Assembly (NCBI GenBank): GCA_022821275.1
Contig: JAJEDY010000093.1
Coordinates: 1 to 64,000 of the forward strand
Source: Candidatus Latescibacterota bacterium
GTDB taxonomy: Bacteria > Latescibacterota > UBA2968
Length of the DNA stretch: 64,000 bases
Direction of reading: 5' to 3'
The notes under the pieces are model-generated. The model ran no database searches, was not told where the DNA came from, and worked only from the letters and a program-made list of their open reading frames with translations. The position numbers and the translations under genes were made by a program. Below are positions 19,092 through 26,880 of the stretch, in pieces (position 1 is the first letter of the stretch; the number at the start of each line of letters is the position of its first letter).

Positions 19092-19979
19092 ATGTCCTAT
19101 ATCCGCTGTTTCGACAATTACAGTTCCCCTTACTATGTACCTACTGAAAATCTACAAGGCTTGTTTACAGATCAGGCAGTTCAACCATTTGAAGCCATCT
19201 CTTCGTGGAGAAACCAAGTTGAAAATACAGACTTCGATTACCATAGAAAGGTAATTCTAGATCAGGGGAGAACCAATTTTGATGTACCGTTTGCAGGGCT
19301 TTCCCCAAAAGATAAAGTGATCCTTTATTGTGTCCATTATATGCCTATGCACCTTTTTTCTTCTTATCATATTTTCATGCAGTACCTCACCTCCGTAAGC
19401 AATAGAGTTGTATTCATTGACTTCGGTTGCGGTCCATTAACTTCAGGTATTGCGTTTTGGGCTTCTGCAAAACAGAGCGACATGATTTATTTAGGAATTG
19501 ATAGTTCGCGAGCGATGCTTAATAAGGCAAAAGAAATCAACCGATATGGACCGAATAAAAATGGGGAATCTTTCTTCAGAAATTTTCAAGTAATTGACAG
19601 CCACCATAAATTGATATCGTTATTGGACTATTACATAAAAAAAGGTGATAGGACACAGATCATATTTAACTTCTGTTACTTTCTCGCAAGCAAAACATTA
19701 GGCATATATGACTTGTCTGAGAGTCTTACTCAGATCGTAAAAAAATATCACCAGCATAAAATGTGCATGGTGTATCAGAATCCCTGTCCTCCAGAATCCA
19801 TGCCTATTGAAGAATCATATCTCCATGAGAATTGGGTAATTCTTAAAAAGCAACTCTCGGCATTTCGGATAACCCAATCAAATGTCGAGTCATTTCGTTA
19901 TAATCGCTTAATAGGTGGTTTACGCCGCAATGCCAAGGTTTATTGTGATATACTATCCAACGATCTATTACCGTTTTAG
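19092..19979 (+). CDS. SAM-dependent methyltransferase-like protein
   Basis: The 295-residue protein has a class I methyltransferase core in the middle: VVFIDFGCGPLTSGIAFW (motif I), YLGIDSSRAMLNKAKEINRYG (motif II acidic residue then helix), and IIFNFCYFLAS (motif IV region). There is no recognisable specificity domain, and the N-terminal 100 residues (SYIRCFDNYSSPYYVPTENLQGL) match nothing I know. The gene is more AT-rich than its left neighbours and precedes the AlkB-like gene by 18 bases on the same strand, so the pair is probably cotranscribed. The substrate could be nucleic acid, protein or a small molecule. Confidence 0.75.
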   Translation: MSYIRCFDNYSSPYYVPTENLQGLFTDQAVQPFEAISSWRNQVENTDFDYHRKVILDQGRTNFDVPFAGLSPKDKVILYCVHYMPMHLFSSYHIFMQYLTSVSNRVVFIDFGCGPLTSGIAFWASAKQSDMIYLGIDSSRAMLNKAKEINRYGPNKNGESFFRNFQVIDSHHKLISLLDYYIKKGDRTQIIFNFCYFLASKTLGIYDLSESLTQIVKKYHQHKMCMVYQNPCPPESMPIEESYLHENWVILKKQLSAFRITQSNVESFRYNRLIGGLRRNAKVYCDILSNDLLPF

Positions 19980-19997
19980 ACCATTGGAGATCTAACC

Positions 19998-20597
19998 ATG
20001 CAAGAACAATTAAGCCTCTTCTCCATATCACCAACGATTGCGACAATCCCTGGACTCTACTACGTGCCAGACTACATCAATGAAATCGAACATGATCGGC
20101 TACTCGTCCAGATTGACGAACAGCCGTGGCTCGACGATCTGAAACGTCGGGTTCAACATTACGGGTTCAAGTACGACTACAAAGCGCGGAGGGTAGCCCG
20201 TGATATGCGTATTGGTAAATTGCCTGAATGGTTGGAAGAATTAGCTGAGAAATTATGGAAAGATAGACACATGCCAGAAATCGCTGATCAGGTGATTGTG
20301 AATGAATACGAACCAGGGCAAGGGATATCAAGGCATATTGATTGTGAACCATGTTTTCAGGATACGATTGTTTCTTTGAGTTTGGGATCGGGCTGTTTTA
20401 TGGATTTCACAAACAAAGATAAGACAAAAAAAATTCCGGTTTGGCTTGCGCCAAGAAGCATTGTCGTCCTGAGCAATAAAGCAAGATATGAATGGTTGCA
20501 CGGTATTGCCGCCAGAAAATCGGATACGCGGAATGGGCATAAGGTAGCGCGAGAACGACGGGTATCGCTAACTTTTAGAAAGGTGATTATAGATTGA
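19998..20597 (+). CDS. AlkB-like 2-oxoglutarate/Fe(II) dioxygenase
   Basis: The 199-residue protein follows the AlkB-homologue pattern: IPGLYYVPDYINEIEHDRLL, YGFKYDYKAR (substrate loop), NEYEPGQGISRHID with iron ligands H113 and D115, IVSLSLGSGCFMDF, LAPRSIVVLSNKARYEWLHGI with H168, and RRVSLTFR supplying the 2-oxoglutarate-binding arginines. Family enzymes oxidatively demethylate nucleic acids or proteins. The pattern resembles the eukaryotic-like ALKBH branch (PRSxxVL and RRxSxTFR) more than E. coli AlkB. A methyltransferase-like gene lies immediately upstream. Confidence 0.88.
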   Translation: MQEQLSLFSISPTIATIPGLYYVPDYINEIEHDRLLVQIDEQPWLDDLKRRVQHYGFKYDYKARRVARDMRIGKLPEWLEELAEKLWKDRHMPEIADQVIVNEYEPGQGISRHIDCEPCFQDTIVSLSLGSGCFMDFTNKDKTKKIPVWLAPRSIVVLSNKARYEWLHGIAARKSDTRNGHKVARERRVSLTFRKVIID

Positions 20598-20772
20598 TTT
20601 TGGAAAATTGCTGAATATAACCGAGTCTGTTGCGACAATTCGAGTCCGCCCACGATTTAGTTCGCACGGCGGTGCTGAAATTCAAGAGAAGACTGCCCAG
20701 GAATTTATATTTTAACATCTCATTTACTTCAAGATAAGCATACAACCCGAAATATTTGAAAGGAGACCAACC

Positions 20773-21063
20773 ATGCAAACTCCAACAAGAGAATGGATAC
20801 ATAAGGCGGTGGATGGGCTTCCTGATCGAGAAACGGAACAATTAAAAGACTACCTCGAATTTCTAACATGGAAGGCCAAAAAGAAGAAATCATCTTCAGA
20901 ACAGATAGGAAAAAACTTGACTGCTCAACGCATTATCAAGGCAATGGAGAAACCGCCCTATGTCATGTCTGAGGAGATCGAATCACTTCTACAGGTAATT
21001 AAAGAAGCAAAGCAACCGACACAATTTGAGTCACCCTTTGAGCCAGATGGACAAGAAGATTAA
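20773..21063 (+). CDS. Small uncharacterised protein, possible antitoxin-like partner
   Basis: This 96-residue hydrophilic, helix-rich protein (DGLPDRETEQLKDYLEFLTW, KAMEKPPYVMSEEIESLLQV) has AAAGGAGACCAACC directly before its ATG. The N-terminal part resembles DUF2281-type or other small antitoxin-like proteins only loosely; I do not assign a family. The stop codon nearly overlaps the start of the next small gene. A truncated second copy of this gene lies beyond the Fic gene at 22749-22876, showing the locus has been duplicated. Confidence 0.6.
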   Translation: MQTPTREWIHKAVDGLPDRETEQLKDYLEFLTWKAKKKKSSSEQIGKNLTAQRIIKAMEKPPYVMSEEIESLLQVIKEAKQPTQFESPFEPDGQED

Positions 21064-21064
21064 T

Positions 21065-21247
21065 ATGAAGACGAAGAAGACATTTGATTGCGTTGAGATG
21101 AAACGCCGTGGCGCAGAACGAATCTACAATCAAGTAGCAAACATGACACTCAAAGAACAACTATCGTTCTGGCGAGAACGTACCGAGTTGCTACGAAAGC
21201 ATCAGCAAACGATAAAAATGAAAAGCAAGAGCCGATGCGAATACTGA
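21065..21247 (+). CDS. Small uncharacterised protein paired with the preceding gene
   Basis: This 60-residue basic protein begins MKTKKTFDCVEMKRRGAERI and contains MTLKEQLSFWRERTELLRK. Similar short proteins starting KTFD-V-MKR occur in small two-gene units in other bacteria, but I cannot name a characterised family. It starts one base after the stop of the 96-residue gene, indicating coupled translation. The tight pair of very small genes in an accessory island is compatible with a toxin-antitoxin unit, which is inference. Confidence 0.5.
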   Translation: MKTKKTFDCVEMKRRGAERIYNQVANMTLKEQLSFWRERTELLRKHQQTIKMKSKSRCEY

Positions 21248-21377
21248 AAAAATAAGGGCCGATATTCTGGCTCTGGAGTGGAAAACGGAGGGACTGTTGG
21301 GGGAAAATTCTCGGCGGGTAATGCAAGGTGGTGCCGTTATTGAACGCAGTGCTTTACAAGGACGGAATTTTTCTCCA

Positions 21378-21398
21378 TATTAAAGGTAGCCTTTAATA
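21378..21398. promoter_or_regulatory. Perfect 21-base palindromic operator candidate upstream of the Fic gene
   Basis: TATTAAAGG and CCTTTAATA flank a TAG spacer, a perfect 9-3-9 inverted repeat. A second half-site sharing GTAGCCTTTA occurs at 21426-21435. Both lie within 100 bases upstream of the Fic start and could bind a dimeric regulator, perhaps the winged-helix C-terminus of the Fic protein itself. Confidence 0.5.
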
Positions 21399-21477
21399 AA
21401 GACACAATCATGCGCCATGGTCAACGTAGCCTTTACTATGGCCCCGACAACCGCATATACGTAATGGAAAGTTTGCC

Positions 21478-22638
21478 ATGACAGACTATTTTTCGCCCTC
21501 GACGCGGGCAGGCCGTTACATTATGCAGCCGGAAGGTTACAGAGCTTTCCTTCCGGCGCCGTTGCCACCCGACCCGCCGATTCAGATCACTGGGATGATG
21601 CAAACGCTGCTGTCAGAGGCTGACCGTGTTCTCGGACGCCTAGATGGGTCAATCCAGACGCTGCCCAATCCGGACCTGTTTGTATATATGTATGTCCGGA
21701 AAGAAGCGGTGCTATCGAGCCAAATTGAAGGAACGCAAAGCTCCTTGCAGGACCTACTGGCTGCCGAAGCCAATATTTTCGCACCCAATCAACCTAAAGA
21801 TGTAGCCGAAGTAGTAAATTACGTAAGGGCGATGAATTATGGTCTCAGTAGGCTATCGGAACACCCCGTATCGGTTCAGTTGATACGTGAGATCCATGCT
21901 GAACTGCTGAGAGGTGTAAGAGGTTCTCAACTTACACCCGGTGAACTGCGAACCAGCCAGAACTGGATCGGATCCGCAGGCCAGTCGATTTACGACGCAA
22001 TATTTGTCCCTCCGCCACATCAGGAAGTTCCCGAGAAGCTATTTGAGTTGGAGAACTTTCTACAGGATGCAAAACTGCCACTCCTGATTAAGGTCGGTTT
22101 GGCTCATGCACAGTTCGAGACGATTCACCCTTTTCTGGACGGCAACGGCCGTGTTGGTCGGCTCCTTATCACCTTTCTACTCTGTGAGCAGAAGGTGCTT
22201 CAAAAGCCCGTACTCTACCTATCCTACTTCTTCAAACAGAATCGGCAACAATATTACGTGGAACTTCAATCTATACGAGATGCCGGGACTTGGGAGCAAT
22301 GGCTTATGTTCTTCCTGCACGGCATTGTGGAGGTAAGCAAGCAAGCGACCGACACCGCGCGCGGAATCATTGATCTACGTGAAGAGCACCGGAAAGTAAT
22401 CACCGAGAATTTCGGACGTGCAGCAAGCAACGGACATCGAGTCCTAGAAAATCTCTACGAACGCCCCATTATTTCGGTCAGCGACGTTCAGGAATTGACC
22501 GGGACCACGTACACGGCAGCCAACAATCTTGTCAACCGGTTGGCAACCAGCGGCATCTTGCACGAGTTCACCGGTCAGGCGCGCAACCGCAGATTCATGT
22601 ACAGGAGCTATATTAACCTGTTCCACGAAACTGAATAG
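21478..22638 (+). CDS. Fic-family AMP transferase with inhibitory helix and C-terminal winged helix
   Basis: The 386-residue protein has a Fic_N region with the auto-inhibitory motif S80-xxx-E84-G85 (LSSQIEGT), then the Fic core with the complete catalytic motif HPFLDGNGRVGR near residue 217, and a C-terminal winged helix (ISVSDVQELTGTTYTAANNLVNRLATSGIL). This is the layout of class II Fic proteins, which AMPylate target proteins and are restrained by the glutamate of the N-terminal helix. The gene is flanked by an intact and a broken copy of the same small ORF, suggesting it arrived within a duplicated segment. The palindrome upstream may mediate autoregulation. Confidence 0.92.
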   Translation: MTDYFSPSTRAGRYIMQPEGYRAFLPAPLPPDPPIQITGMMQTLLSEADRVLGRLDGSIQTLPNPDLFVYMYVRKEAVLSSQIEGTQSSLQDLLAAEANIFAPNQPKDVAEVVNYVRAMNYGLSRLSEHPVSVQLIREIHAELLRGVRGSQLTPGELRTSQNWIGSAGQSIYDAIFVPPPHQEVPEKLFELENFLQDAKLPLLIKVGLAHAQFETIHPFLDGNGRVGRLLITFLLCEQKVLQKPVLYLSYFFKQNRQQYYVELQSIRDAGTWEQWLMFFLHGIVEVSKQATDTARGIIDLREEHRKVITENFGRAASNGHRVLENLYERPIISVSDVQELTGTTYTAANNLVNRLATSGILHEFTGQARNRRFMYRSYINLFHETE

Positions 22639-22644
22639 GATGGT

Positions 22645-22674
22645 GATGGATTAACTTCGTTCTTCGAATCCATC
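22645..22674 (+). terminator. Possible terminator after the Fic gene
   Basis: GATGGATT and AATCCATC form an 8-base stem 7 bases after the stop codon, followed by TTTAGTT. The T-tract is weak. Confidence 0.35.
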
Positions 22675-22748
22675 TTTAGTTCGTGGATCCAAAACGAAGG
22701 CTTGTGTAATAGAGGATGCGATCCATGACCGCGCCCAGCACCTGGCGA

Positions 22749-22876
22749 ACAAGGCGGTGGACGCATTATCAAGGCAATGGAAAAACCGCCGTATGTCTCC
22801 TGTGAAGACATCGAATCACTTCTACAAGTTATCAAAGAAGCAAAGCAACCGACACAATTTGAGTCTCCCTTCTGAA
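22749..22876 (+). pseudogene. Truncated duplicate of the 96-residue small ORF
   Basis: Bases 22762-22872 match 20929-21039 almost throughout and encode KAMEKPPYV, ESLLQVIKEAKQPTQFESPF in the same frame, ending in a stop just after SPF. The preceding AAGGCGGTGGA matches the start of the same gene (20803-20813), so about 115 internal bases have been lost and no start codon remains for the full product. It is a decayed copy lying on the far side of the Fic gene. Confidence 0.75.
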
Positions 22877-22901
22877 CTATCTTCTGGAATCAGGTAAAAA
22901 C

Positions 22902-23423
22902 ATGTGGCGTCAATTGGGAATCATCGCGCTTGGTATCGCGCTATATGCGTGTGGCCCCGATGTTCAATTGGTAAAAGATGGACACGAAGAATACTATGTG
23001 TATTGGGATGACAGTCACAATCGGTATTTCAGGCATGGATTATACCAATCATTTTACGAAAGTGGTCGCCAGCGTTCGGTTGGCAAATACGAACAAGACA
23101 TAAAAGTGGGTGTTTGGACACACTGGTATGAAAACGGGCAAAAACAGGGAGAAATGGACTGGGTAGATGGCAAGCCCGAAGGCGTAGTAACAGAATGGTA
23201 CAAAAATGGACAACCAAAAAACATGGGAACGTGGGAAAATGGTGGGCGGCACGGTCTTTCGACCTGGTGGTATGAAAACGGACAAAAGCAAAAAGAAGTG
23301 AACTACATAGAAGGAGAACCCGACGGAATCTGGACGTATTGGGACTCGACGGGTGTGATAACCAAAAAGCAGTACTGGGATCGCGGTGCATTTTTACGGG
23401 TTGAAGAAGAAACGATTCGCTGA
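22902..23423 (+). CDS. YwqK-family repeat lipoprotein
   Basis: The 173-residue protein has a lipoprotein signal (IIALGIALYAC, lipobox LYAC) and then repeated GxWxxWYENGQKxxE units (VGVWTHWYENGQKQGEMDW, HGLSTWWYENGQKQKEVNY), a MORN-like beta-hairpin repeat. This is the YwqK family, described in Firmicutes as an antitoxin of the YwqJ toxin, though the repeat is widespread in surface proteins of Bacteroidetes-type bacteria. As an envelope lipoprotein with no toxin neighbour, an antitoxin role is not supported here. It ends 11 bases before polA. Confidence 0.85.
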   Translation: MWRQLGIIALGIALYACGPDVQLVKDGHEEYYVYWDDSHNRYFRHGLYQSFYESGRQRSVGKYEQDIKVGVWTHWYENGQKQGEMDWVDGKPEGVVTEWYKNGQPKNMGTWENGGRHGLSTWWYENGQKQKEVNYIEGEPDGIWTYWDSTGVITKKQYWDRGAFLRVEEETIR

Positions 23424-23434
23424 AAGGATCAAAA

Positions 23435-26200
23435 ATGGCAGACAAAACCCTGTATTTATTAGACGGCATGGCACTGGTCTATCGCGGGCATTTTGCAATG
23501 ATACGCAATCCGCGGATGACATCGAAAGGACTGAACACCTCGTCGTTATTCGTCTTTGCCAACACACTATTAGACATTTTGGGCAACACACAGCCCTCGC
23601 ATTTGGCCGTGGTCTTTGACACGCCAGAACCGACATTTCGGGACGAGATATACAAAGAATACAAGGCACAACGAGAAAAAATGCCCGAAGACATAGGCAG
23701 TGCGCTGCCCTACATCGATCAAATGTGTGAAGCGTTCAACGTGCCCGTCATCCGCAAACCGGGCTATGAAGCCGACGACGTAATTGGCACACTGGCAAAA
23801 ATAGCCGAAAAGGACGGCTTCACGACATATATGGTGACACCTGATAAAGACTACGCACAACTCGTCTCAAACAAGACCTTCATCAGCAAACCCGGACGCA
23901 CGGGCGACGGTGCTGAGATCCTGGGTGTGCCAGAAGTGCTGGAACAATGGGAAATTGAGCGCGTGGATCAAGTCATCGACATGCTGGGACTGATGGGTGA
24001 TTCGAGTGATAATGTACCGGGCATACCGGGCATAGGGCCAAAAACCGCACAAAAATTAATCGCGCAATACGGCAGTGTGGAGGGGTTACTCAACCACGTT
24101 GAGGAACTGAAAGGCAAACAAAAAGAAAATGTGGAGACATATCGAGAACAGGCTCTGCTATCAAAGGAATTGGTCACCATCCATCTCAACGTACCGTTGG
24201 ACTTTGGATTGGATAATCTCGCCGTAAAAAAACGAGACGAACAAAAACTGAAAACCCTGTTCTCAGAATTGGAATTCAGCACACTGGGCAAACGAATATT
24301 CGGAAATGATTTTAATGTAGATCAGCAACAGATCTCGCTCTTCGGCGAAGAAACATCACTGGCAGACGTATCAACACACAAAACCATTGCGGATGTCGAA
24401 CACGAGTACCACCTCGTGGATACGCCGGAAAAGCGCGCAACATTGATCGAAAAATTGGCGCAGCAAAAAGCATTTTGTTTTGATACAGAAACAACGGGAC
24501 TAAACCCGAGAACGTGTGAAATGCTCGGCCTTGCGTTTTCATTTCAACCACATACGGGATATTACGTGCCAATGCCAGAAGACCCGGATGAAAATAAGGC
24601 GGTATTGGAAGAATTTCGCGGAATTCTGGAAAATCCGGACACAAAAAAAATCGGACACAATCTCAAATTTGACCTCGCCGTCTTATTGTGGCAAAACATC
24701 AGGGTTCAGGGACCGGTTTTTGATACCATGCTCGCCGCTTATGTAACCGCACCCGAAATGCGTCGCGGCATGGATGCTCTGTCGCTGGCATTATTGGGTT
24801 ATGAACCCATTAAAATTGAATCTTTAATCGGAGAAAAAGAAAAGGGCAAAGAACAAAAAACCCTGCGCGAAGTCCCCCTGGACAAAGTAGCGGAATACGC
24901 GACCGAAGATGCGGACATCACCTTGCAACTGTCCGAAGTCCTGCGCCCTAAAATCAAAGAAATGGGACAGACGCGCGTCTTCGAAGACATAGAATGCCCG
25001 CTGGTATCTGTACTGGCACAAATGGAATACGAAGGCATTCGCATGGAAGCATCCGTTATCGAGGGACTCTCAGAAGATCTGAAAGATGAATTGGTCGCCA
25101 TCCAAAGGCGTATTTACGACCTGGCCGATGAAACATTTAACCTGAACTCACCCAAACAATTGGGCGATATCCTATTTGAAAAATTAAAACTGGACCCCAA
25201 CGCGCGACGCACAGCCAAGACAAAGCAATATCAGACAAGCGAATCCATTTTGCAGCGGTTGGCACACAAACACGAAATTGTAGAACAGATATTGATGTAC
25301 CGAACATATTCAAAACTAAAATCCACCTATCTGGATATGTTGCCGGGAACCATCTTTAAAAATACCGGGCACGTCCACACGCATTACGAGCAGGCCGTCA
25401 CAGCCACCGGGCGGTTGCAATCGCACGGACCGAACCTGCAAAATATTCCCATTCGCACGGAAAAAGGGCGCGAAATTCGCAAAGCCTTTGTACCTCGCAA
25501 TGAAAATTACACGCTCTTGTCAGCAGACTATTCGCAAATTGAATTGCGCGTAGCTGCCGAACTCAGTCGAGATGAAGAGATGCACAGGGCGTTTCGGGAA
25601 GGACTGGATATCCACGCGGCAACCGCGATGAAAATTTACGGATTGGATGAACGCGATGTAACCGACGACATGCGTCGGCAGGCAAAAACCGTAAACTTTG
25701 GCATTATTTATGGAATCTCTGCCTTTGGCCTGGCGCAACGCCTGAATATTCCGCGCTATGAAGCCGGTAATTTAATCGAGCAATATTTTGAGCAATTTCC
25801 CGGCGCAAAAAAATACATGGATGACACCATTGAATTTGCGAGAGAACACGGATATGTAGAAACCATGACGGGACGCAGGCGATATCTGCGGGATATCCAC
25901 TCGCGCAATGCCACCACGCGCAAAAGTGCCGAGCGCAACGCAATCAACTCGCGGATTCAGGGCACAGCGGCCGACATGATAAAAATTGCCATGCGCCGCG
26001 TCCAGGATGCCTTGTTTGAACGGGACTTAAAAACGCGCATGTTGCTACAAGTACACGACGAACTCGTCTTTGACATGCACAAAGACGAAGCCGATATCGC
26101 GATGCCCTTAATCGAAGATGCGATGAAAAATGCCCTGCCAATGTCCGTGCCAATCGTAGTGGAAATGGGCATGGGAAATACCTGGCTGGAAGCGCATTGA
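23435..26200 (+). CDS. polA: DNA polymerase I
   Basis: The 921-residue protein has all three domains. The 5'-3' exonuclease spans residues 1-290 (YLLDGMALVYRGHFAM, GYEADDVIGTLA, GDSSDNVPGIPGIGPKTA). The 3'-5' exonuclease lies at ~330-500 and retains its acidic residues (FDTETTGLNPR, IGHNLKFDLAVL, YATEDADITL), so proofreading is probably active. The polymerase domain follows with ATGRLQSHGPNLQNIPIR, LLSADYSQIELRVAAELS, RRQAKTVNFGIIYGIS, RRYLRDIHSRN and LLQVHDELVFD. AAAGGATCAAAA precedes the ATG. It follows the YwqK-like gene closely. Confidence 0.98.
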   Translation: MADKTLYLLDGMALVYRGHFAMIRNPRMTSKGLNTSSLFVFANTLLDILGNTQPSHLAVVFDTPEPTFRDEIYKEYKAQREKMPEDIGSALPYIDQMCEAFNVPVIRKPGYEADDVIGTLAKIAEKDGFTTYMVTPDKDYAQLVSNKTFISKPGRTGDGAEILGVPEVLEQWEIERVDQVIDMLGLMGDSSDNVPGIPGIGPKTAQKLIAQYGSVEGLLNHVEELKGKQKENVETYREQALLSKELVTIHLNVPLDFGLDNLAVKKRDEQKLKTLFSELEFSTLGKRIFGNDFNVDQQQISLFGEETSLADVSTHKTIADVEHEYHLVDTPEKRATLIEKLAQQKAFCFDTETTGLNPRTCEMLGLAFSFQPHTGYYVPMPEDPDENKAVLEEFRGILENPDTKKIGHNLKFDLAVLLWQNIRVQGPVFDTMLAAYVTAPEMRRGMDALSLALLGYEPIKIESLIGEKEKGKEQKTLREVPLDKVAEYATEDADITLQLSEVLRPKIKEMGQTRVFEDIECPLVSVLAQMEYEGIRMEASVIEGLSEDLKDELVAIQRRIYDLADETFNLNSPKQLGDILFEKLKLDPNARRTAKTKQYQTSESILQRLAHKHEIVEQILMYRTYSKLKSTYLDMLPGTIFKNTGHVHTHYEQAVTATGRLQSHGPNLQNIPIRTEKGREIRKAFVPRNENYTLLSADYSQIELRVAAELSRDEEMHRAFREGLDIHAATAMKIYGLDERDVTDDMRRQAKTVNFGIIYGISAFGLAQRLNIPRYEAGNLIEQYFEQFPGAKKYMDDTIEFAREHGYVETMTGRRRYLRDIHSRNATTRKSAERNAINSRIQGTAADMIKIAMRRVQDALFERDLKTRMLLQVHDELVFDMHKDEADIAMPLIEDAMKNALPMSVPIVVEMGMGNTWLEAH

Positions 26201-26213
26201 AAAGCAAAAAGCA

Positions 26214-26290
26214 ACCACAGATGAACACGGATGAAAGATACAAGACGTGAGACGACTGCCCCACTCACCAGCCCCCAGCCTCCAGTCCCA
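26214..26290. repeat. Composite intergenic repeat (ACAGATGAACACGGATG and CCAGCCCCCAGCC types)
   Basis: The interval between polA and the GNAT gene contains ACCACAGATGAACACGGATG, a repeat type seen between genes in many unrelated genomes. It is followed by CTCACCAGCCCCCAGCCTC-type sequence; the latter is the reverse complement of sequence at 60744-60780. Confidence 0.6.
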
Positions 26291-26304
26291 AAAATGGAAA
26301 ACAC

Positions 26305-26874
26305 ATGTTCAACTGGCTAAAAAAAATATTCGCCCCACCTTTAGAACGCCTGCCGCAACTCGAAATGTTTCGCGATAATCTCGATAACCTGCCCAAAATT
26401 CAACAAATTACCGGCTATGCCACGCGCACCTATCGTTCGGGTGACGAAGCCGCCTGGTGTCGCATCATGGAAGGCAATGTGGGCAGCAACTGGACAACGG
26501 AGAAATGCCGGGCGCAATTGATCAACGACCCCCGCTTCCAGGCTGAAAGCCTCTTTTTTATCACCCAAAACGACGTCCCCATAGCCAGCGCGTGTGCCTG
26601 GAAAACACCCGGTCAATCGCCGGAAACAGGCGAAGTTCACATGGTCGCTGCACATACAGACCACCGCGGCAAAGGACTCGGGCATTTGCTCAACGCCCTC
26701 GTCCTTCATCGCTTAAAAGATCTGGGCTATCAAAAAGCACATCTCAAAACCGATGACTGGCGCCTACCGGCCATCAAAACATACCTCGACGCGGGCTTCC
26801 AGCCCCTCAACACCCACGAAAGCCACCCCGAACGCTGGGAAGCCATCTTCGCCCAACTCGAAAAGAAAAAATAA
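26305..26874 (+). CDS. GNAT-family N-acetyltransferase
   Basis: The 189-residue protein has the GNAT fold: YRSGDEAAWCRIMEGNVG, then FFITQNDVPIASACAW, and the acetyl-CoA binding motif VHMVAAHTDHRGKGLGHLLNALVLHRL (with RGKGLG), ending in AIKTYLDAGFQPL. The acceptor substrate is not evident. It lies downstream of polA and is convergent with the TrpRS-like gene, the two stops being 7 bases apart. Confidence 0.88.
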   Translation: MFNWLKKIFAPPLERLPQLEMFRDNLDNLPKIQQITGYATRTYRSGDEAAWCRIMEGNVGSNWTTEKCRAQLINDPRFQAESLFFITQNDVPIASACAWKTPGQSPETGEVHMVAAHTDHRGKGLGHLLNALVLHRLKDLGYQKAHLKTDDWRLPAIKTYLDAGFQPLNTHESHPERWEAIFAQLEKKK

Positions 26875-26880
26875 ATTCTC

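Noticed and set aside
19092-22876. Prophage remnant
   Set aside because: No integrase, capsid, tail, lysis or attachment-site sequence was seen; the island is only AT-richer and contains accessory genes.
22902-23423. YwqK antitoxin of a toxin-antitoxin system
   Set aside because: The repeat is widespread in envelope proteins, the protein has a lipobox, and no partner toxin is adjacent.
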